The notes: a model not told the origin generated them from the letters alone. A DNA stretch of 30,935 nt from SZUA-217 sp034658975 (GCA_034658975.1 JAYEGJ010000087.1:1-30935); one strand, 5' to 3'; shown: positions 8,958-17,028, numbered from the stretch's first letter. Numbers and translations: made by a program.

Positions 8958-9600
8958 TCCTTCTCCCCGTCCTTCTCCCCGTCCTTCTCCTCGAGATCGA
9001 TCGATGCCGAGTTGACGCAATAGCGGAGACCCGTTGGGTTTGGCCCATCATCGAAGAGGTGCCCGAGATGACCTCCGCAGTTGCGACAGCGGATCNNNNN
9101 NNNNNNNNNNNNNNNNNNNNNNNNNNNNNNNNNNNNNNNNNNNNNNNNNNNNNNNNNNNNNNNNNNNNNNNNNNNNNNNNNNNNNNNNNNNNNNNGTCCT
9201 TCTCCCCGTCCTTCTCCTCGAGATCGATCGATGCCGAGTTGACGCAATAGCGGAGACCCGTTGGGTTTGGCCCATCATCGAAGAGGTGCCCGAGATGACC
9301 TCCGCAGTTGCGACAGCGGATCTCGGTGCGGACCATTCCGAAAGATCGGTCGTCGACCTCCTCGATCGACTCGGGGTCAAGGGTTTGGAAAAAGCTTGGC
9401 CAGCCTGACCCCGATTCAAATTTCGTGGTGCTCGAGAAGAGCTCGGCACCACAACCGGCACACTTGTAGGTGCCTTGAGTCTTGGAGTCCCAGTGCTCAC
9501 CGGTGAAGGCGCGTTCGGTTCCACCCTGTCGGAGAACCTGATACTGCTCTGGTGTCAGTTTCTCCCGCCACTGGGCGTCGGTCTCGGGCATATCAGTCAT
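8954..9600 (-). CDS. msrB: Peptide-methionine (R)-S-oxide reductase MsrB, interrupted only by an assembly gap
   Basis: MsrB reduces the R form of methionine sulfoxide in proteins and protects against oxidative damage. The coordinates span an artificial gap. When the duplicated 127 bp and the 100 N are removed, the gene is 420 bp and encodes 139 aa, the normal family length. Zinc ligands are Cys47/Cys50 (CAGC) and Cys96/Cys99 (CRNC), and the catalytic cysteine is Cys119 in RYCVNSAS. SGSGWPSF and GHLGHLFDDGP are also family hallmarks. The C-terminus is a short charged tail (EEKDGEKDGEKD) made by a 12-bp tandem repeat. Start ATG 9600 follows an AGGAGAAC-like ribosome-binding site. Confidence 0.93.
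8957..8992. repeat. 12-bp tandem repeat (three units) in the 3' end of msrB
   Basis: Two exact copies of GTCCTTCTCCCC and a third with one change encode the repeated EKDG tail of MsrB on the minus strand. The unit keeps the frame, so changes in copy number would alter only tail length. Confidence 0.8.
8969..9322. other. Assembly gap flanked by an identical 127-bp overlap
   Basis: Bases 8969-9095 and 9196-9322 are identical over exactly 127 bp on either side of 100 N (9096-9195). The same geometry occurs at the second gap. This is the pattern left when a scaffolder joins two de Bruijn-graph contigs that share a terminal k-mer, with k probably 127. No real sequence need be missing; collapsing the copies restores msrB. 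Confidence 0.95.
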
Positions 9601-9613
9601 CGGTTCTCCTTGC

Positions 9614-10069
9614 TCATGGTGTATTCAAACCCAAGTGGTTCTCTAGTCGATCGATGAACACGGTCTGAGCGGGGTTCAGCTTGACCCGGGCAACGGCCGG
9701 TCGGAACCACTCGACCCGGTCGATCTCCGGGTAGTCGCGGCCATGCATTTGAAACATTCCTGGATCGAGACTCGACGGGTTGAAGTTTCGAGCAACGGCC
9801 CAGGCGATAACCACTTTTCGCGATCTCAGGGTGGTCTCACCGAGAGACACCCAGTCGTCGAGCGGAGCGGGCCAGCCCGTTTCCTCTTCGAACTCCCGGA
9901 TCGCCGCTGCTTGATCGTCCTCGTGTTCCTCCACGAGACCTTTGACGATGGACCACGATCCGTTGTCGCGCCCGGCAAACCACGGACCGCCCGGATGGGC
10001 GATCATCACCTGGAGGCCGTCGCTGATTCGATAGGGAAGAAGACCCGCGGATCTCACAAGACGTGACAT
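9614..10069 (-). CDS. Nudix hydrolase (Ap4A/NTP pyrophosphohydrolase-like)
   Basis: A Nudix-fold hydrolase cleaving a nucleoside diphosphate linked to another group. The Nudix box is intact: GLVEEHEDDQAAAIREFEEETGW fits G-x5-E-x7-R-E-U-x-E-E-x-G-U, with the glutamates of REFEEETG binding the metal. The opening RSAGLLPYR and the HPGGPWFAGRDNGSWSIVKG segment are typical of small diadenosine-polyphosphate-type hydrolases. Two starts are possible: ATG at 10081 (155 aa) or ATG at 10069 (151 aa). The second is preferred because it directly precedes the conserved RLVRSAGLL and leaves room for a promoter. It is divergent from a CHAD-domain gene, which suggests a shared link to polyphosphate metabolism. 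Confidence 0.88.
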   Translation of the reverse strand: MSRLVRSAGLLPYRISDGLQVMIAHPGGPWFAGRDNGSWSIVKGLVEEHEDDQAAAIREFEEETGWPAPLDDWVSLGETTLRSRKVVIAWAVARNFNPSSLDPGMFQMHGRDYPEIDRVEWFRPAVARVKLNPAQTVFIDRLENHLGLNTP

Positions 10070-10120
10070 TACGCTGGCCATGTGACCGCTTTGGCCACAT
10101 ATACGCCCCAAGCTCAAGAC

Positions 10121-11104
10121 ATGGTGAGCTTCGATTCCCGCCTCCAGATGGGCGAGGGAGAGGCTCTTGGCGTCGGGATCAAGCGGGTGACCCTCGAGCA
10201 ACTGGAACTCGGAGCGGCCGGGTTCTTCGATGGTGAAGAAAAGTTTCCGAAGGCGATTCACGAGTCACGCAAGGCGGTCAAACGAGTCCGCGCCCTGCTG
10301 AGGATGGTCCGCTTCGAATTGCCTGGCGACGTCTATCGATACGAAGACCGGGCGATGCGGAACACCAACCGAATGATCAGCGAGGTGCGGTCGTCATTCA
10401 CTGCTGTCGAAGCAGCGCGGGCGATAAGAGATATCTACGGCGAGTTCCTGGCCGAGGGAACGTTCCACGAAACTCTCGATCGTCTCCAGCAACGCAGCGA
10501 CATCATCCAACTCGCAGCCCTCGAGGATCCGAATCTGATCGGGCGGGTGGTACGAAACCTGGAGAGGGCGTATCACAGGTACTCGTCCTGGCCGACAGAC
10601 CCGGACGCACGGGCCGTGTACGGGATGGGCATCAGGGACAGCTACGAGGCACTGGGCCCGGGGCTTGCGAACACCTACGGGCGGGGACGCAAGGAGATGG
10701 TTGCCGCCTTCACCCGCTCGTCGCCGCATGGATTCCACCTCTGGCGCAAGCGTGCGAAATACCTCAGGCACCAGATGGAATTCCTGGCACCTCTTTGGCC
10801 CGAGGTGATCACGGGTATGGCGATGACGCTCGATCGGCTGGGGATGGTGTTGGGCGAGGATCACGACCTTCATGAGCTGAACGATCTGGTCCAGTCGCGA
10901 CCCGACCTGTGCCCCAACCCAAGGGAGAGATCGCTCTTCGGGGCCCTGATCGCCCAGCGTCGGTCCGAGCTGCAGGTGGCTTCGGAGATACTGGGCCGTC
11001 GGATCTATGCCGAAAAGCCGGCGTGGTTCCAATACCGATTTGGTGAGTACTGGGACAGTCGGCAGCTCGCACTTAGTCGTCCACTGGACAGTTTCTCCAA
11101 CTAG
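10121..11104 (+). CDS. CHAD-domain protein (predicted polyphosphate binding)
   Basis: A 327-aa all-helical protein with the conserved-histidine alpha-helical domain (CHAD), which binds inorganic polyphosphate through basic surface residues. The two halves of the domain are visible: HESRKAVKRVRALLRMVR at about residues 47-64 and a matching HLWRKRAKYLRHQMEFL around residue 207, each with the conserved His and Arg/Lys ladder. GEDHDLHELNDLV also fits the family. The frame is open back to a GTG at 10082, but that would overlap the divergent Nudix promoter, so ATG 10121 is preferred. Its TAG stop lies inside the CTAG terminus of a repeat element. CHAD proteins often localise to polyphosphate granules; this role is inferred from the family. 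Confidence 0.88.
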   Translation: MVSFDSRLQMGEGEALGVGIKRVTLEQLELGAAGFFDGEEKFPKAIHESRKAVKRVRALLRMVRFELPGDVYRYEDRAMRNTNRMISEVRSSFTAVEAARAIRDIYGEFLAEGTFHETLDRLQQRSDIIQLAALEDPNLIGRVVRNLERAYHRYSSWPTDPDARAVYGMGIRDSYEALGPGLANTYGRGRKEMVAAFTRSSPHGFHLWRKRAKYLRHQMEFLAPLWPEVITGMAMTLDRLGMVLGEDHDLHELNDLVQSRPDLCPNPRERSLFGALIAQRRSELQVASEILGRRIYAEKPAWFQYRFGEYWDSRQLALSRPLDSFSN

Positions 11105-11268
11105 TGGTCTGTCGCACAAATGGTGTCAGGGTGTCTCCGAGGCATCGGCGATCGACTCGCAAGGACGCACAACGAAGGCGCACCCTTAGGTGCGTCGAGG
11201 CGGAGGACACCGCGAGCGGCGTCGAGGGCCGGAGAGACCCGGCCATCACTTGTAAGACGGGCGACTAA
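11101..11268 (+). mobile_element. Terminal-inverted-repeat element, copy 1 (MITE-like, non-coding)
   Basis: A 168-bp element about 94% identical to 24350-24518. The left end is CTAGTGGTCTGTCGCACAAA and the right end is a degenerate inverted copy (ACTTGTAAGACGGGCGACTAA). It encodes no protein. Internal inverted repeats (GCGCACC...GGTGCGT, and GCCGG...CCGGC near the right end) predict a folded RNA or DNA. The first four bases, CTAG, include the stop codon of the CHAD gene. CTAG at both ends could be a target-site duplication of the YTAR type made by IS5-group transposases, but no transposase is in the window. Confidence 0.75.
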
Positions 11269-11338
11269 TGACCCGGAATCTCCGGGCAATGTCGTCTGTT
11301 GAATCGATCGTAGATTCCCCTTCCTTTGAGGTTTTCAA

Positions 11339-12082
11339 ATGTCAGATCGTGGTCGTGTTCGCGTCGAGGCGAGCAGCAAGAGAGTCCGGGCAATTCTGGG
11401 CGGTGAGGTGGTCGTTGATACGACCGCTCCACTTCTCGTCTGGGAGGTGCCCTACTACCCGACGTATTACTTCCCGGAGGCCGACGTAAGAACCGACCTC
11501 CTCGTTGAGACCGGTGAGACGAGGCGGAGCCCGAGTCGTGGGGATGCAACCCAGTACGTGGTCAAGGCGGGGAGCAGCGAAGGCGCGGCATACGCCTACC
11601 ACGAGCCAAAACTTCCCGAGTTGGACGGCTACTACTCGTTTGTGTGGAAGACGCTCGACCACTGGTTCGAGGAGGACGAAGAGGTGTTCGTGCACGCACG
11701 TGACCCGTACACGCGTGTCGACATTCTTCCGTCGGGCCGCCGGGTGAGAGTGGAGATCGATGGGATGACCGTGGCCGACACGACCAATGGCTCATTCCTC
11801 TACGAAACCAACCTGCCAACCCGGTACTACATGCCAAAGACCGACGTTCGCATGGACTTGCTCAGTCCAACAGACCTGGCAACCGCATGCCCCTACAAGG
11901 GCACCGCCCGGTACTGGAATGTGTCGGTCGACGGGTCGACCCACGAAAACGTCGTGTGGGGTTATGACGCACCGTTGCCCGAGTCTCAGAAGATCGCCGG
12001 CCTGGTTGCCTTCTACAACGAGAAGGTTGACATCTTCATCGACGAGGTGCTCCAGGACCGCCCCAAGACCAAGTTCTCCTAA
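11339..12082 (+). CDS. Tandem DUF427 protein
   Basis: A 247-aa cytoplasmic protein made of two DUF427 domains (about residues 5-105 and 128-240). The second has the family hallmarks: VRVEIDGMTVADT, an ETNLPTRYYMPKTDVRMDLL stretch, CPYKGTARYW and VWGYDAPLPESQKIAGLVAFYNEKVDIFID. The first has a weaker copy (PTYYFPEADVRTDLL, then YVVKAG, AYAYHEPKLPELDGYYSFVW). The family has no proven biochemical function. No strong ribosome-binding site is seen. It lies 70 bp after the repeat element and ends just before a hairpin terminator shared with the convergent VOC gene. Confidence 0.88.
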   Translation: MSDRGRVRVEASSKRVRAILGGEVVVDTTAPLLVWEVPYYPTYYFPEADVRTDLLVETGETRRSPSRGDATQYVVKAGSSEGAAYAYHEPKLPELDGYYSFVWKTLDHWFEEDEEVFVHARDPYTRVDILPSGRRVRVEIDGMTVADTTNGSFLYETNLPTRYYMPKTDVRMDLLSPTDLATACPYKGTARYWNVSVDGSTHENVVWGYDAPLPESQKIAGLVAFYNEKVDIFIDEVLQDRPKTKFS

Positions 12083-12105
12083 CCCCTCCTATCCCAGGGA
12101 GACGA

Positions 12106-12135
12106 GAGAAGGCCCCGGGCAACCGGGGCCTTCTC
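12106..12135. terminator. Hairpin between convergent DUF427 and VOC genes
   Basis: A perfect 13-bp stem (GAGAAGGCCCCGG / CCGGGGCCTTCTC) with a 4-base loop lies between two convergent stop codons. There is no T-tract on either strand, but position and strength fit a bidirectional terminator. Confidence 0.75.
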
Positions 12136-12152
12136 GACGATCGGGCGTCTGC

Positions 12153-12929
12153 TCAGTCGACCTCACCTGCCAGTTGGATCACGGTGAAGTGGCCACCGGT
12201 CGAATCGGCCAGACCGGCGAAGATCCCGACCTCGGGAATCTCCATCGGCCCGTAGTCGATGGTTCCGCCGTTGGCTGTTGCCGTTTCGATCGCAGCGGCT
12301 ACGTCATCCACAGCGAAGTAAACGCCCCAGTAGTTCGGAACTCCTGAGACCTCCTCCGGCTTGCGCATTGCCCCGCCGACCGCACGATCGCCCACTGAGA
12401 ACACCGTGTATGGCCCGTTGGGCATCTCGGTGGTCTCATGGGTCCAGCCGAAGACCTCCACATAGAACGCCAGAGCCTTCTCGAGGTCGTCGCTCATCAG
12501 CTCGTTCCAGTTGAGAGAACCGTGCTCGTTGACGACACCCGCTCCCTTGTGCACCCCGGCCTGCCAGATGCCGAACGCAGCTCCGGTCGGGTCTGAGACG
12601 AATGCCATCCTGCCGGCGTCCATGACGTCGAAGCAGTCCATGATCATCGTTCCGCCGGCAGCCTTGATTCGCTCGACAGTGGCGTCGGCGTTGTCCACGG
12701 CAAAGTAGGTGGACCAGACGCTTGGCATGCTCGGATCGGGGTTGGGTCCTATCCCGGCCGCACTCAGCCCTCTCTTGGTGGCCATGGTGTACGGCGCCGA
12801 GTCGGTCTCGGCCTCGCTGTACTCCCATCCGAACAACTCGGTGTAGAACGCCTTTGCCGCCCCTACATCGGTGGTGCCGAGGTCAACCCAGGAGGGGACT
12901 CCCTCCGGATATCCGTCACGTGTTGGCAT
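12153..12929 (-). CDS. Two-domain VOC (glyoxalase/bleomycin-resistance-like) protein
   Basis: A 258-aa protein made of two vicinal-oxygen-chelate domains (about residues 8-122 and 135-255). Each starts with W-x-[DE]-L-x-[TS]-x-D...A-x-x-FY-x-x-[LV]FGW: PSWVDLGTTDVGAAKAFYTE and LNWNELMSDDLEKALAFYVE. Each ends with a strand carrying the possible metal ligand (DPTGAAFGIWQ and DSTGGHFTVIQ). The layout matches the mycobacterial 27-30 kDa Cfp30B-like proteins. Substrate and metal are unknown; enzymatic or binding roles are possible. A strong AAGGAGG ribosome-binding site supports the ATG at 12927-12929. Confidence 0.87.
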   Translation of the reverse strand: MPTRDGYPEGVPSWVDLGTTDVGAAKAFYTELFGWEYSEAETDSAPYTMATKRGLSAAGIGPNPDPSMPSVWSTYFAVDNADATVERIKAAGGTMIMDCFDVMDAGRMAFVSDPTGAAFGIWQAGVHKGAGVVNEHGSLNWNELMSDDLEKALAFYVEVFGWTHETTEMPNGPYTVFSVGDRAVGGAMRKPEEVSGVPNYWGVYFAVDDVAAAIETATANGGTIDYGPMEIPEVGIFAGLADSTGGHFTVIQLAGEVD

Positions 12930-13044
12930 ACGTCCTCCTTTTTGCCGCCTTCTGCTTCGTGTCCCACCAAACATACGCGCCCCCTGTGACAAGAAATCAA
13001 ATCTGTCATGGCCGGGCCGTACCTTGCTCGCCAAGGGAGGCGGT

Positions 13045-13062
13045 TCACGTGACGTGTATGAT
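13045..13062 (+). promoter_or_regulatory. Possible vapBC promoter and operator
   Basis: An 8-bp palindrome TCACGTGA (13045-13052) is followed by TATGAT (13057-13062), a -10-like hexamer ending six bases before the vapB ATG. The start would then be leaderless. No clear -35 is seen. VapBC complexes usually repress their own promoter at such palindromes, so the site is a reasonable operator candidate. Confidence 0.35.
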
Positions 13063-13068
13063 TGGTGT

Positions 13069-13275
13069 ATGGGAAGGACAAACATCGTGATCGACGATGA
13101 GCTGGTGGGAATCGTCATGGAGCGTTACCACCTCAAGACCAAGACCGAGGCCGTTGACATGGCTCTGCGGTACCTTGCCGATCGCCCGATGACGAGGGAG
13201 GAGATGCTCGCCATGAGAGGCGCCAATCTGATTGGTGAGATCCCTGAGGATCGAGGTCCCCGTGGTCTTGATTGA
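13069..13275 (+). CDS. vapB: VapB-family antitoxin
   Basis: A 68-aa antitoxin. The N-terminus MGRTNIVIDDELVGIVMERY and the KTKTEAVDMALRYLAD segment form the ribbon-helix-helix-like DNA-binding unit of VapB proteins. The C-terminal tail (MTREEMLAMRGANLIGEIPEDRG) would wrap around and block VapC, with the Gly-rich end near the toxin active site. The gene overlaps vapC by 14 bp, the usual arrangement ensuring paired expression. The open frame continues upstream, but this ATG matches the family start exactly. Confidence 0.9.
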   Translation: MGRTNIVIDDELVGIVMERYHLKTKTEAVDMALRYLADRPMTREEMLAMRGANLIGEIPEDRGPRGLD

Positions 13276-13663
13276 TAGCTCGACGTGGATTGAATATGAC
13301 AGAGCGACCGAATCTGCGGCCGATCTGCGCTTGACCTCGTTCATCGAGAGGGGCGTTCCGATCACATCCACAGAGCCGGTGCTGATGGAGGTGCTGGCCG
13401 GTGCCCGTGACACCGATGATGAGCAACGTCTTCGGCGGATGCTGATGTCTTGCGACTGGCTGCCTTTCCTCCCGTCGTCAGACTTCGAAGGTGCCGCCAG
13501 CATCTATCAAGCCTGTCGATGGAACGGCGTGACACCGCGAGGTCTCGTCGACTGCCTCATCGCGGCGGTCGCCATTCGGTCAGGAGCCGCCATCCTCGCC
13601 CATGATCGGGACTTTGAGCGGATCGCTTCGGTTGTTCCCCTTCATCTCGATTCCTACAACTGA
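13262..13663 (+). CDS. vapC: VapC-family PIN-domain ribonuclease toxin
   Basis: A 133-aa PIN-domain toxin that, in characterised relatives, cleaves tRNA or rRNA when released from VapB. The acidic metal-binding residues are all present: Asp5 (VLIDSS), Glu43 (VLMEVLAG), Asp97 (GLVDCLIAA) and Asp115/Asp117 (AHDRDFERIA). The full length fits the family. The GTG at 13262 is chosen because VapC proteins begin a few residues before the first Asp; upstream starts would lie deep inside vapB. It converges on the FAD oxidoreductase gene with a 10-bp overlap of 3' ends. Confidence 0.92.
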   Translation: MVLIDSSTWIEYDRATESAADLRLTSFIERGVPITSTEPVLMEVLAGARDTDDEQRLRRMLMSCDWLPFLPSSDFEGAASIYQACRWNGVTPRGLVDCLIAAVAIRSGAAILAHDRDFERIASVVPLHLDSYN

Positions 13664-14985
13664 CCAGAATCCTCCACTGCTTCGATCTCCGCGATGTAGC
13701 CGGGGTCGTCGTAGCGGGAGAGAAGAAAGGCCTCGGCGTAGTCGGGGAGGGGGGCACCGACGATGTGGCGGGCGGCGAGGTCGGCCGCACCGGCCGACAC
13801 CATGATCCCGAACCCGGACATACCGGTCATCAGATGGAAGCCTTCGGGCCCGCCGGGGCCGATCAGAGGCCGGTTCTCCCGTGTCTTGGTGTAGTAGCCG
13901 CCGTCTACGGTCGACTCGGGGAGACCGTCCTCGTAGACGTTCAATCCCGGAACCATCGTGGTCAGGCCTCTCATGACCGCCTCCGGATAGAGAGGGTCAT
14001 CGGGAAGGGGCCAGATCGGTTCCAAGACCTCCCGGTGGTACTCCCAGAGGGCGAGGAAGTAGGGAGAGTCCCCACTGCCCTCCGGTCGTCCGTGACAGAA
14101 GATGGGCATGGTGCCGAGGAGGTCGTTGCGCCCCATTCGGGAGAGCTCCGTCCGTTCCTCCGGCGTCCAGCCGATCTCCTGGGTGTCACTCCAAATGATC
14201 ATCGGAGCGTCCCTTGGGATGACCCCATGGTGGTCCCGGAAGGCGACCTTGAGGTGAAGTTCGGAGAAGAGAGGAAGGTCCACGGCGGCCAGCGACCCAA
14301 CGCGCGCCGACAACGGGCCTGCGGCATTCACCACCACGGGGGTGCGTATCGCCGAACCGTCGGCAAGAGTCACGCCGGTGACCGAGCCGTTGTCGACGCT
14401 TATGCCAACCACCTCATCGATGACGAGTTCGGTCCCTGCCTCCCTTGCCTGATCGAGCATCCATGCCCCGAGTTGCTGAGCGCTGAACCAGCCGGCGCGC
14501 CGGACATGTACCCCACCGATCGCAGAATCCGTGATGTAGGGAAAGTGCTCTGCGAGCTCGGCTGGTCCGAGGATGTCCACGCCATCGGGTGAGTCCCCGT
14601 AGTCGGCGGGCCCGGGATGGGTCCTGACGGCGCCTCCACCGAAACTCGAAGCGAGTCCCGCCTGGTCGAGCATGACCTGCATCTGCTCTTTCTGAGCAGT
14701 GACGAACAGGTAGCCGCGGCGACTCAGGCCGAAGGCGTTGTTCGACTCCGCAGCCAGCTCTTCGAAAATGTCGATCGATCGATTCATCAATCCGACCATC
14801 GGCCGGTTGGGCCACCAGTTTCGATAGCACTCGGTCGACTTGTCGGACGTCAGAGTCAGCGGCGGCCGGGGATCGACGAGGGTGACTTTTGCGACGCCGT
14901 GGCGGACCGAGAGGTGAAACGCCGTTGACACGCCCGCGATACCGGCGCCGACGACAACGACATCAGCAGTGCGCTGAGCGGTCAA
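13654..14985 (-). CDS. FAD-dependent amine/amino-acid oxidoreductase (DAO family)
   Basis: A 443-aa flavoenzyme of the D-amino-acid oxidase/sarcosine dehydrogenase family. The FAD-binding motif VVVGAGIAGVSTAF is at about residues 9-22, and the C-terminal flavin segment is TRENRPLIGPGGPEGFHLMTGMSGFGIMVS. It would oxidise a secondary amine or amino acid and pass electrons to oxygen or a carrier; the substrate is not identifiable. The likely start is TTG at 14985, overlapping the transketolase stop as TTGA, four bases before the flavin motif begins in frame. The frame extends upstream to 15219 but only as the shadow of transketolase. Coupling to tkt is unexpected functionally and may be only co-transcription. 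Confidence 0.83.
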   Translation of the reverse strand: MTAQRTADVVVVGAGIAGVSTAFHLSVRHGVAKVTLVDPRPPLTLTSDKSTECYRNWWPNRPMVGLMNRSIDIFEELAAESNNAFGLSRRGYLFVTAQKEQMQVMLDQAGLASSFGGGAVRTHPGPADYGDSPDGVDILGPAELAEHFPYITDSAIGGVHVRRAGWFSAQQLGAWMLDQAREAGTELVIDEVVGISVDNGSVTGVTLADGSAIRTPVVVNAAGPLSARVGSLAAVDLPLFSELHLKVAFRDHHGVIPRDAPMIIWSDTQEIGWTPEERTELSRMGRNDLLGTMPIFCHGRPEGSGDSPYFLALWEYHREVLEPIWPLPDDPLYPEAVMRGLTTMVPGLNVYEDGLPESTVDGGYYTKTRENRPLIGPGGPEGFHLMTGMSGFGIMVSAGAADLAARHIVGAPLPDYAEAFLLSRYDDPGYIAEIEAVEDSGQL

Positions 14986-16925
14986 CGGTCCAGGAGTCTG
15001 CTGACTCGGGCTGCAATCGCCTCGGCAGTGAGACCGAACTTCTCGGCGAGCACGTCCGCAGGCGCCGAAGCGCCGAACCGGTCGATTCCGATGCTCAGTC
15101 CGTCGCCACCGACGACACGGCTCCAGCCAAACGTTGATCCGGCCTCGACCGACACCCGAGGAGCGCTGCCCAGGACATCGTTCCGATACTCGGCGGGCTG
15201 ATCGAAAAACAGTTCCCAACAGGGCAGGCTGACAACCTTGGCCGACACACCGGACTCCGCGAGGAGGTCGGCCGCCTGTAGGCAGGTCGCCACCTCGGAG
15301 CCGGTGGCGATGAGAGTCACATCGGCGCCGGGCCGCAAGACATAGCCGCCCCGACTCACCGCCCCCCGGGGAACCTCAAGTGTGGGCAATCCCTGACGGC
15401 TTAGCGCCAGCGCAGTGGGGCCGTCCGTCCGGTTGAGGGCCACCTCCCAGGCCTGGATCGTCTCGCTCGCATCGGCGGGACGGATCACCAGGAGATTGGG
15501 CATGGCGCGTAGCGAGGCCATGTGCTCGATGGGCTGGTGGGTGGGGCCGTCCTCTCCGAGGAAGATCGAGTCGTGGGTCCACACCCAGATCGAGGGCACG
15601 CCCATCAGTGCCGACAGGCGAACCGCCGGACGCATGTAATCGCTGAAAACGAAGAAGGTGGCCCCGTATGGCTTCAGGCCTCCGTGGATGGCTATCCCAT
15701 TGACCAGTGCTCCCATCCCGTGCTCGCGAATGCCGAATGGGATGTCCCGACCGTCGGGGTTGTCACTGGAGAACAAGGCCCCACTGTCGATGACCGTCTT
15801 GGTCGATCCGGCGAGGTCGGCCGAGCCGCCGATGAACCCCGGAGACTTCTCCGAGATTTCTCCGAAGAGCTTGCCTGACGACGCCCTCGAAGCGATCTTC
15901 TCCCCGGTTTTGAAACCTGGTCCGTCGATGGAAACCGCTTGCGGTGAATAGAAGGAATCCCACTTGCCGCGATCGGCGGGGCTCAGCGACTCGAACCGTT
16001 CCGCCCACGCTGCACGTGAGGATCGGCCCCGGCTCATCGCCTCCGCGAAGAACTCATAGACCGACTCGTCGACCGAGAAACTGGGTTCCGTGGGATAGCC
16101 CATCCGCTCCTTGGTCAGCTTGATCTCCTCGTCACCGAGTGGCGATCCGTGCGCAGCAGACGTGTCGACCATGTTGGGTGACCCGTGGGCGATGTGGGTT
16201 CTGCACAGGATCAGCGACGGGCGATCCTCGTCGACGACGGCAGCAGCGATCGCCTCTGCCACGGCCTCGCGGTCGTGGCCATCGACGCGGAGCGTGTGCC
16301 AATTCTGAGCCGAGAAGCGGGCGGCGACGTCCTCGGTGAATGTGATATCGGTGGAACCGTCGATGGAGATGCTGTTGTCGTCATAGAGGTAGATGAGCCG
16401 ACCGAGCCCGAAGTGACCTGCCATGGAGGCGGCTTCGGATGAGATGCCCTCCATCAGATCGCCGTCGGAGACGAATCCGTAGGTGTGATGGTTCACCAGG
16501 TGTTCCCCGAGCCGTGACCTCAGATGGGCCTCGGCCAGGGCCATCCCGACGCCGGTGCCAAAGCCCTGTCCGAGTGGTCCCGTCGTCATCTCTATCCCGA
16601 GTCCGTGGTCGATCTCGGGATGTCCGGCCGTGTGACTTCCCCACTGGCGGAAGTTTCGGATGTCGTCGAGCGTGATGGGAAAGCCGCAGAGGTGGAGGAG
16701 CGAATAGAGGAGCATGGAACCGTGGCCGTTGGACAGCACGAATCGGTCGCGGTCCGGCCAATCGGGATTGTCGGGATCGACCTTGAGCGATCGACTCCAC
16801 AGAGTCACGGCAATGTCGGCCATACCCATCGGCATCCCGGGGTGTCCGCTGTTTGCTGCCTGGACCGCGTCCATGGCGAGGGCCTTGATCGTGTTGACGG
16901 CTAGCTGTTCGGTTGAAATTGACAT
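14982..16925 (-). CDS. tkt: Transketolase
   Basis: A complete 647-aa thiamine-diphosphate enzyme that moves two-carbon units between sugar phosphates in the pentose-phosphate pathway (and the Calvin cycle where present). The N-terminal domain shows AANSGHPGMPMG and the substrate-facing GHGSMLLYSLLHL. The cofactor motif is SDGDLMEGISSEAASMAGHFGLGRLIYLYDDNSISID. The central pyrimidine-binding domain contains IPFGIREHGMGALVNGIAIHGG with the catalytic Glu, and the C-terminal domain follows VTLIATGSEVATCLQAADLL. Length and motifs match the family fully. No other pentose-phosphate gene is adjacent. An FAD oxidoreductase overlaps its 3' end. Confidence 0.97.
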   Translation of the reverse strand: MSISTEQLAVNTIKALAMDAVQAANSGHPGMPMGMADIAVTLWSRSLKVDPDNPDWPDRDRFVLSNGHGSMLLYSLLHLCGFPITLDDIRNFRQWGSHTAGHPEIDHGLGIEMTTGPLGQGFGTGVGMALAEAHLRSRLGEHLVNHHTYGFVSDGDLMEGISSEAASMAGHFGLGRLIYLYDDNSISIDGSTDITFTEDVAARFSAQNWHTLRVDGHDREAVAEAIAAAVVDEDRPSLILCRTHIAHGSPNMVDTSAAHGSPLGDEEIKLTKERMGYPTEPSFSVDESVYEFFAEAMSRGRSSRAAWAERFESLSPADRGKWDSFYSPQAVSIDGPGFKTGEKIASRASSGKLFGEISEKSPGFIGGSADLAGSTKTVIDSGALFSSDNPDGRDIPFGIREHGMGALVNGIAIHGGLKPYGATFFVFSDYMRPAVRLSALMGVPSIWVWTHDSIFLGEDGPTHQPIEHMASLRAMPNLLVIRPADASETIQAWEVALNRTDGPTALALSRQGLPTLEVPRGAVSRGGYVLRPGADVTLIATGSEVATCLQAADLLAESGVSAKVVSLPCWELFFDQPAEYRNDVLGSAPRVSVEAGSTFGWSRVVGGDGLSIGIDRFGASAPADVLAEKFGLTAEAIAARVSRLLDR

Positions 16926-16981
16926 CGCTGGCGAGCGTACCTGTTCCAGAAGCTCCGTTTCTCAGCCGCTGGCCGTGACTG

Positions 16982-17020
16982 GCGTGCAACGCACCGGTCT
17001 TAGGCCGACGCGTTGCACGC
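16982..17020. repeat. Imperfect copy of the palindromic repeat
   Basis: A 39-bp palindrome centred on 17001, with perfect 11-bp outer arms (GCGTGCAACGC / GCGTTGCACGC) and three mismatches inside. It shares the core of the 3807-3853 palindrome (GTGCAACGC...CCGACGCGTTGCAC). It lies eight bp beyond the stop codon of the methyltransferase gene and upstream of tkt. Confidence 0.75.
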
Positions 17021-17028
17021 GAGACGCC

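Noticed and set aside
8954..9600. A true tandem duplication or frameshifted msrB
   Set aside because: The repeat is exactly 127 bp on both sides of 100 N and recurs with identical geometry at the other gap, so it is an assembly overlap.
10082..10120. GTG start of the CHAD gene at 10082
   Set aside because: It would abut the upstream Nudix start codon and leave no promoter; the extra residues do not match the CHAD fold.
14986..15219. N-terminal extension of the FAD oxidoreductase
   Set aside because: It lies wholly within the transketolase gene and has no protein-like features; the flavin motif follows the TTG at 14985.
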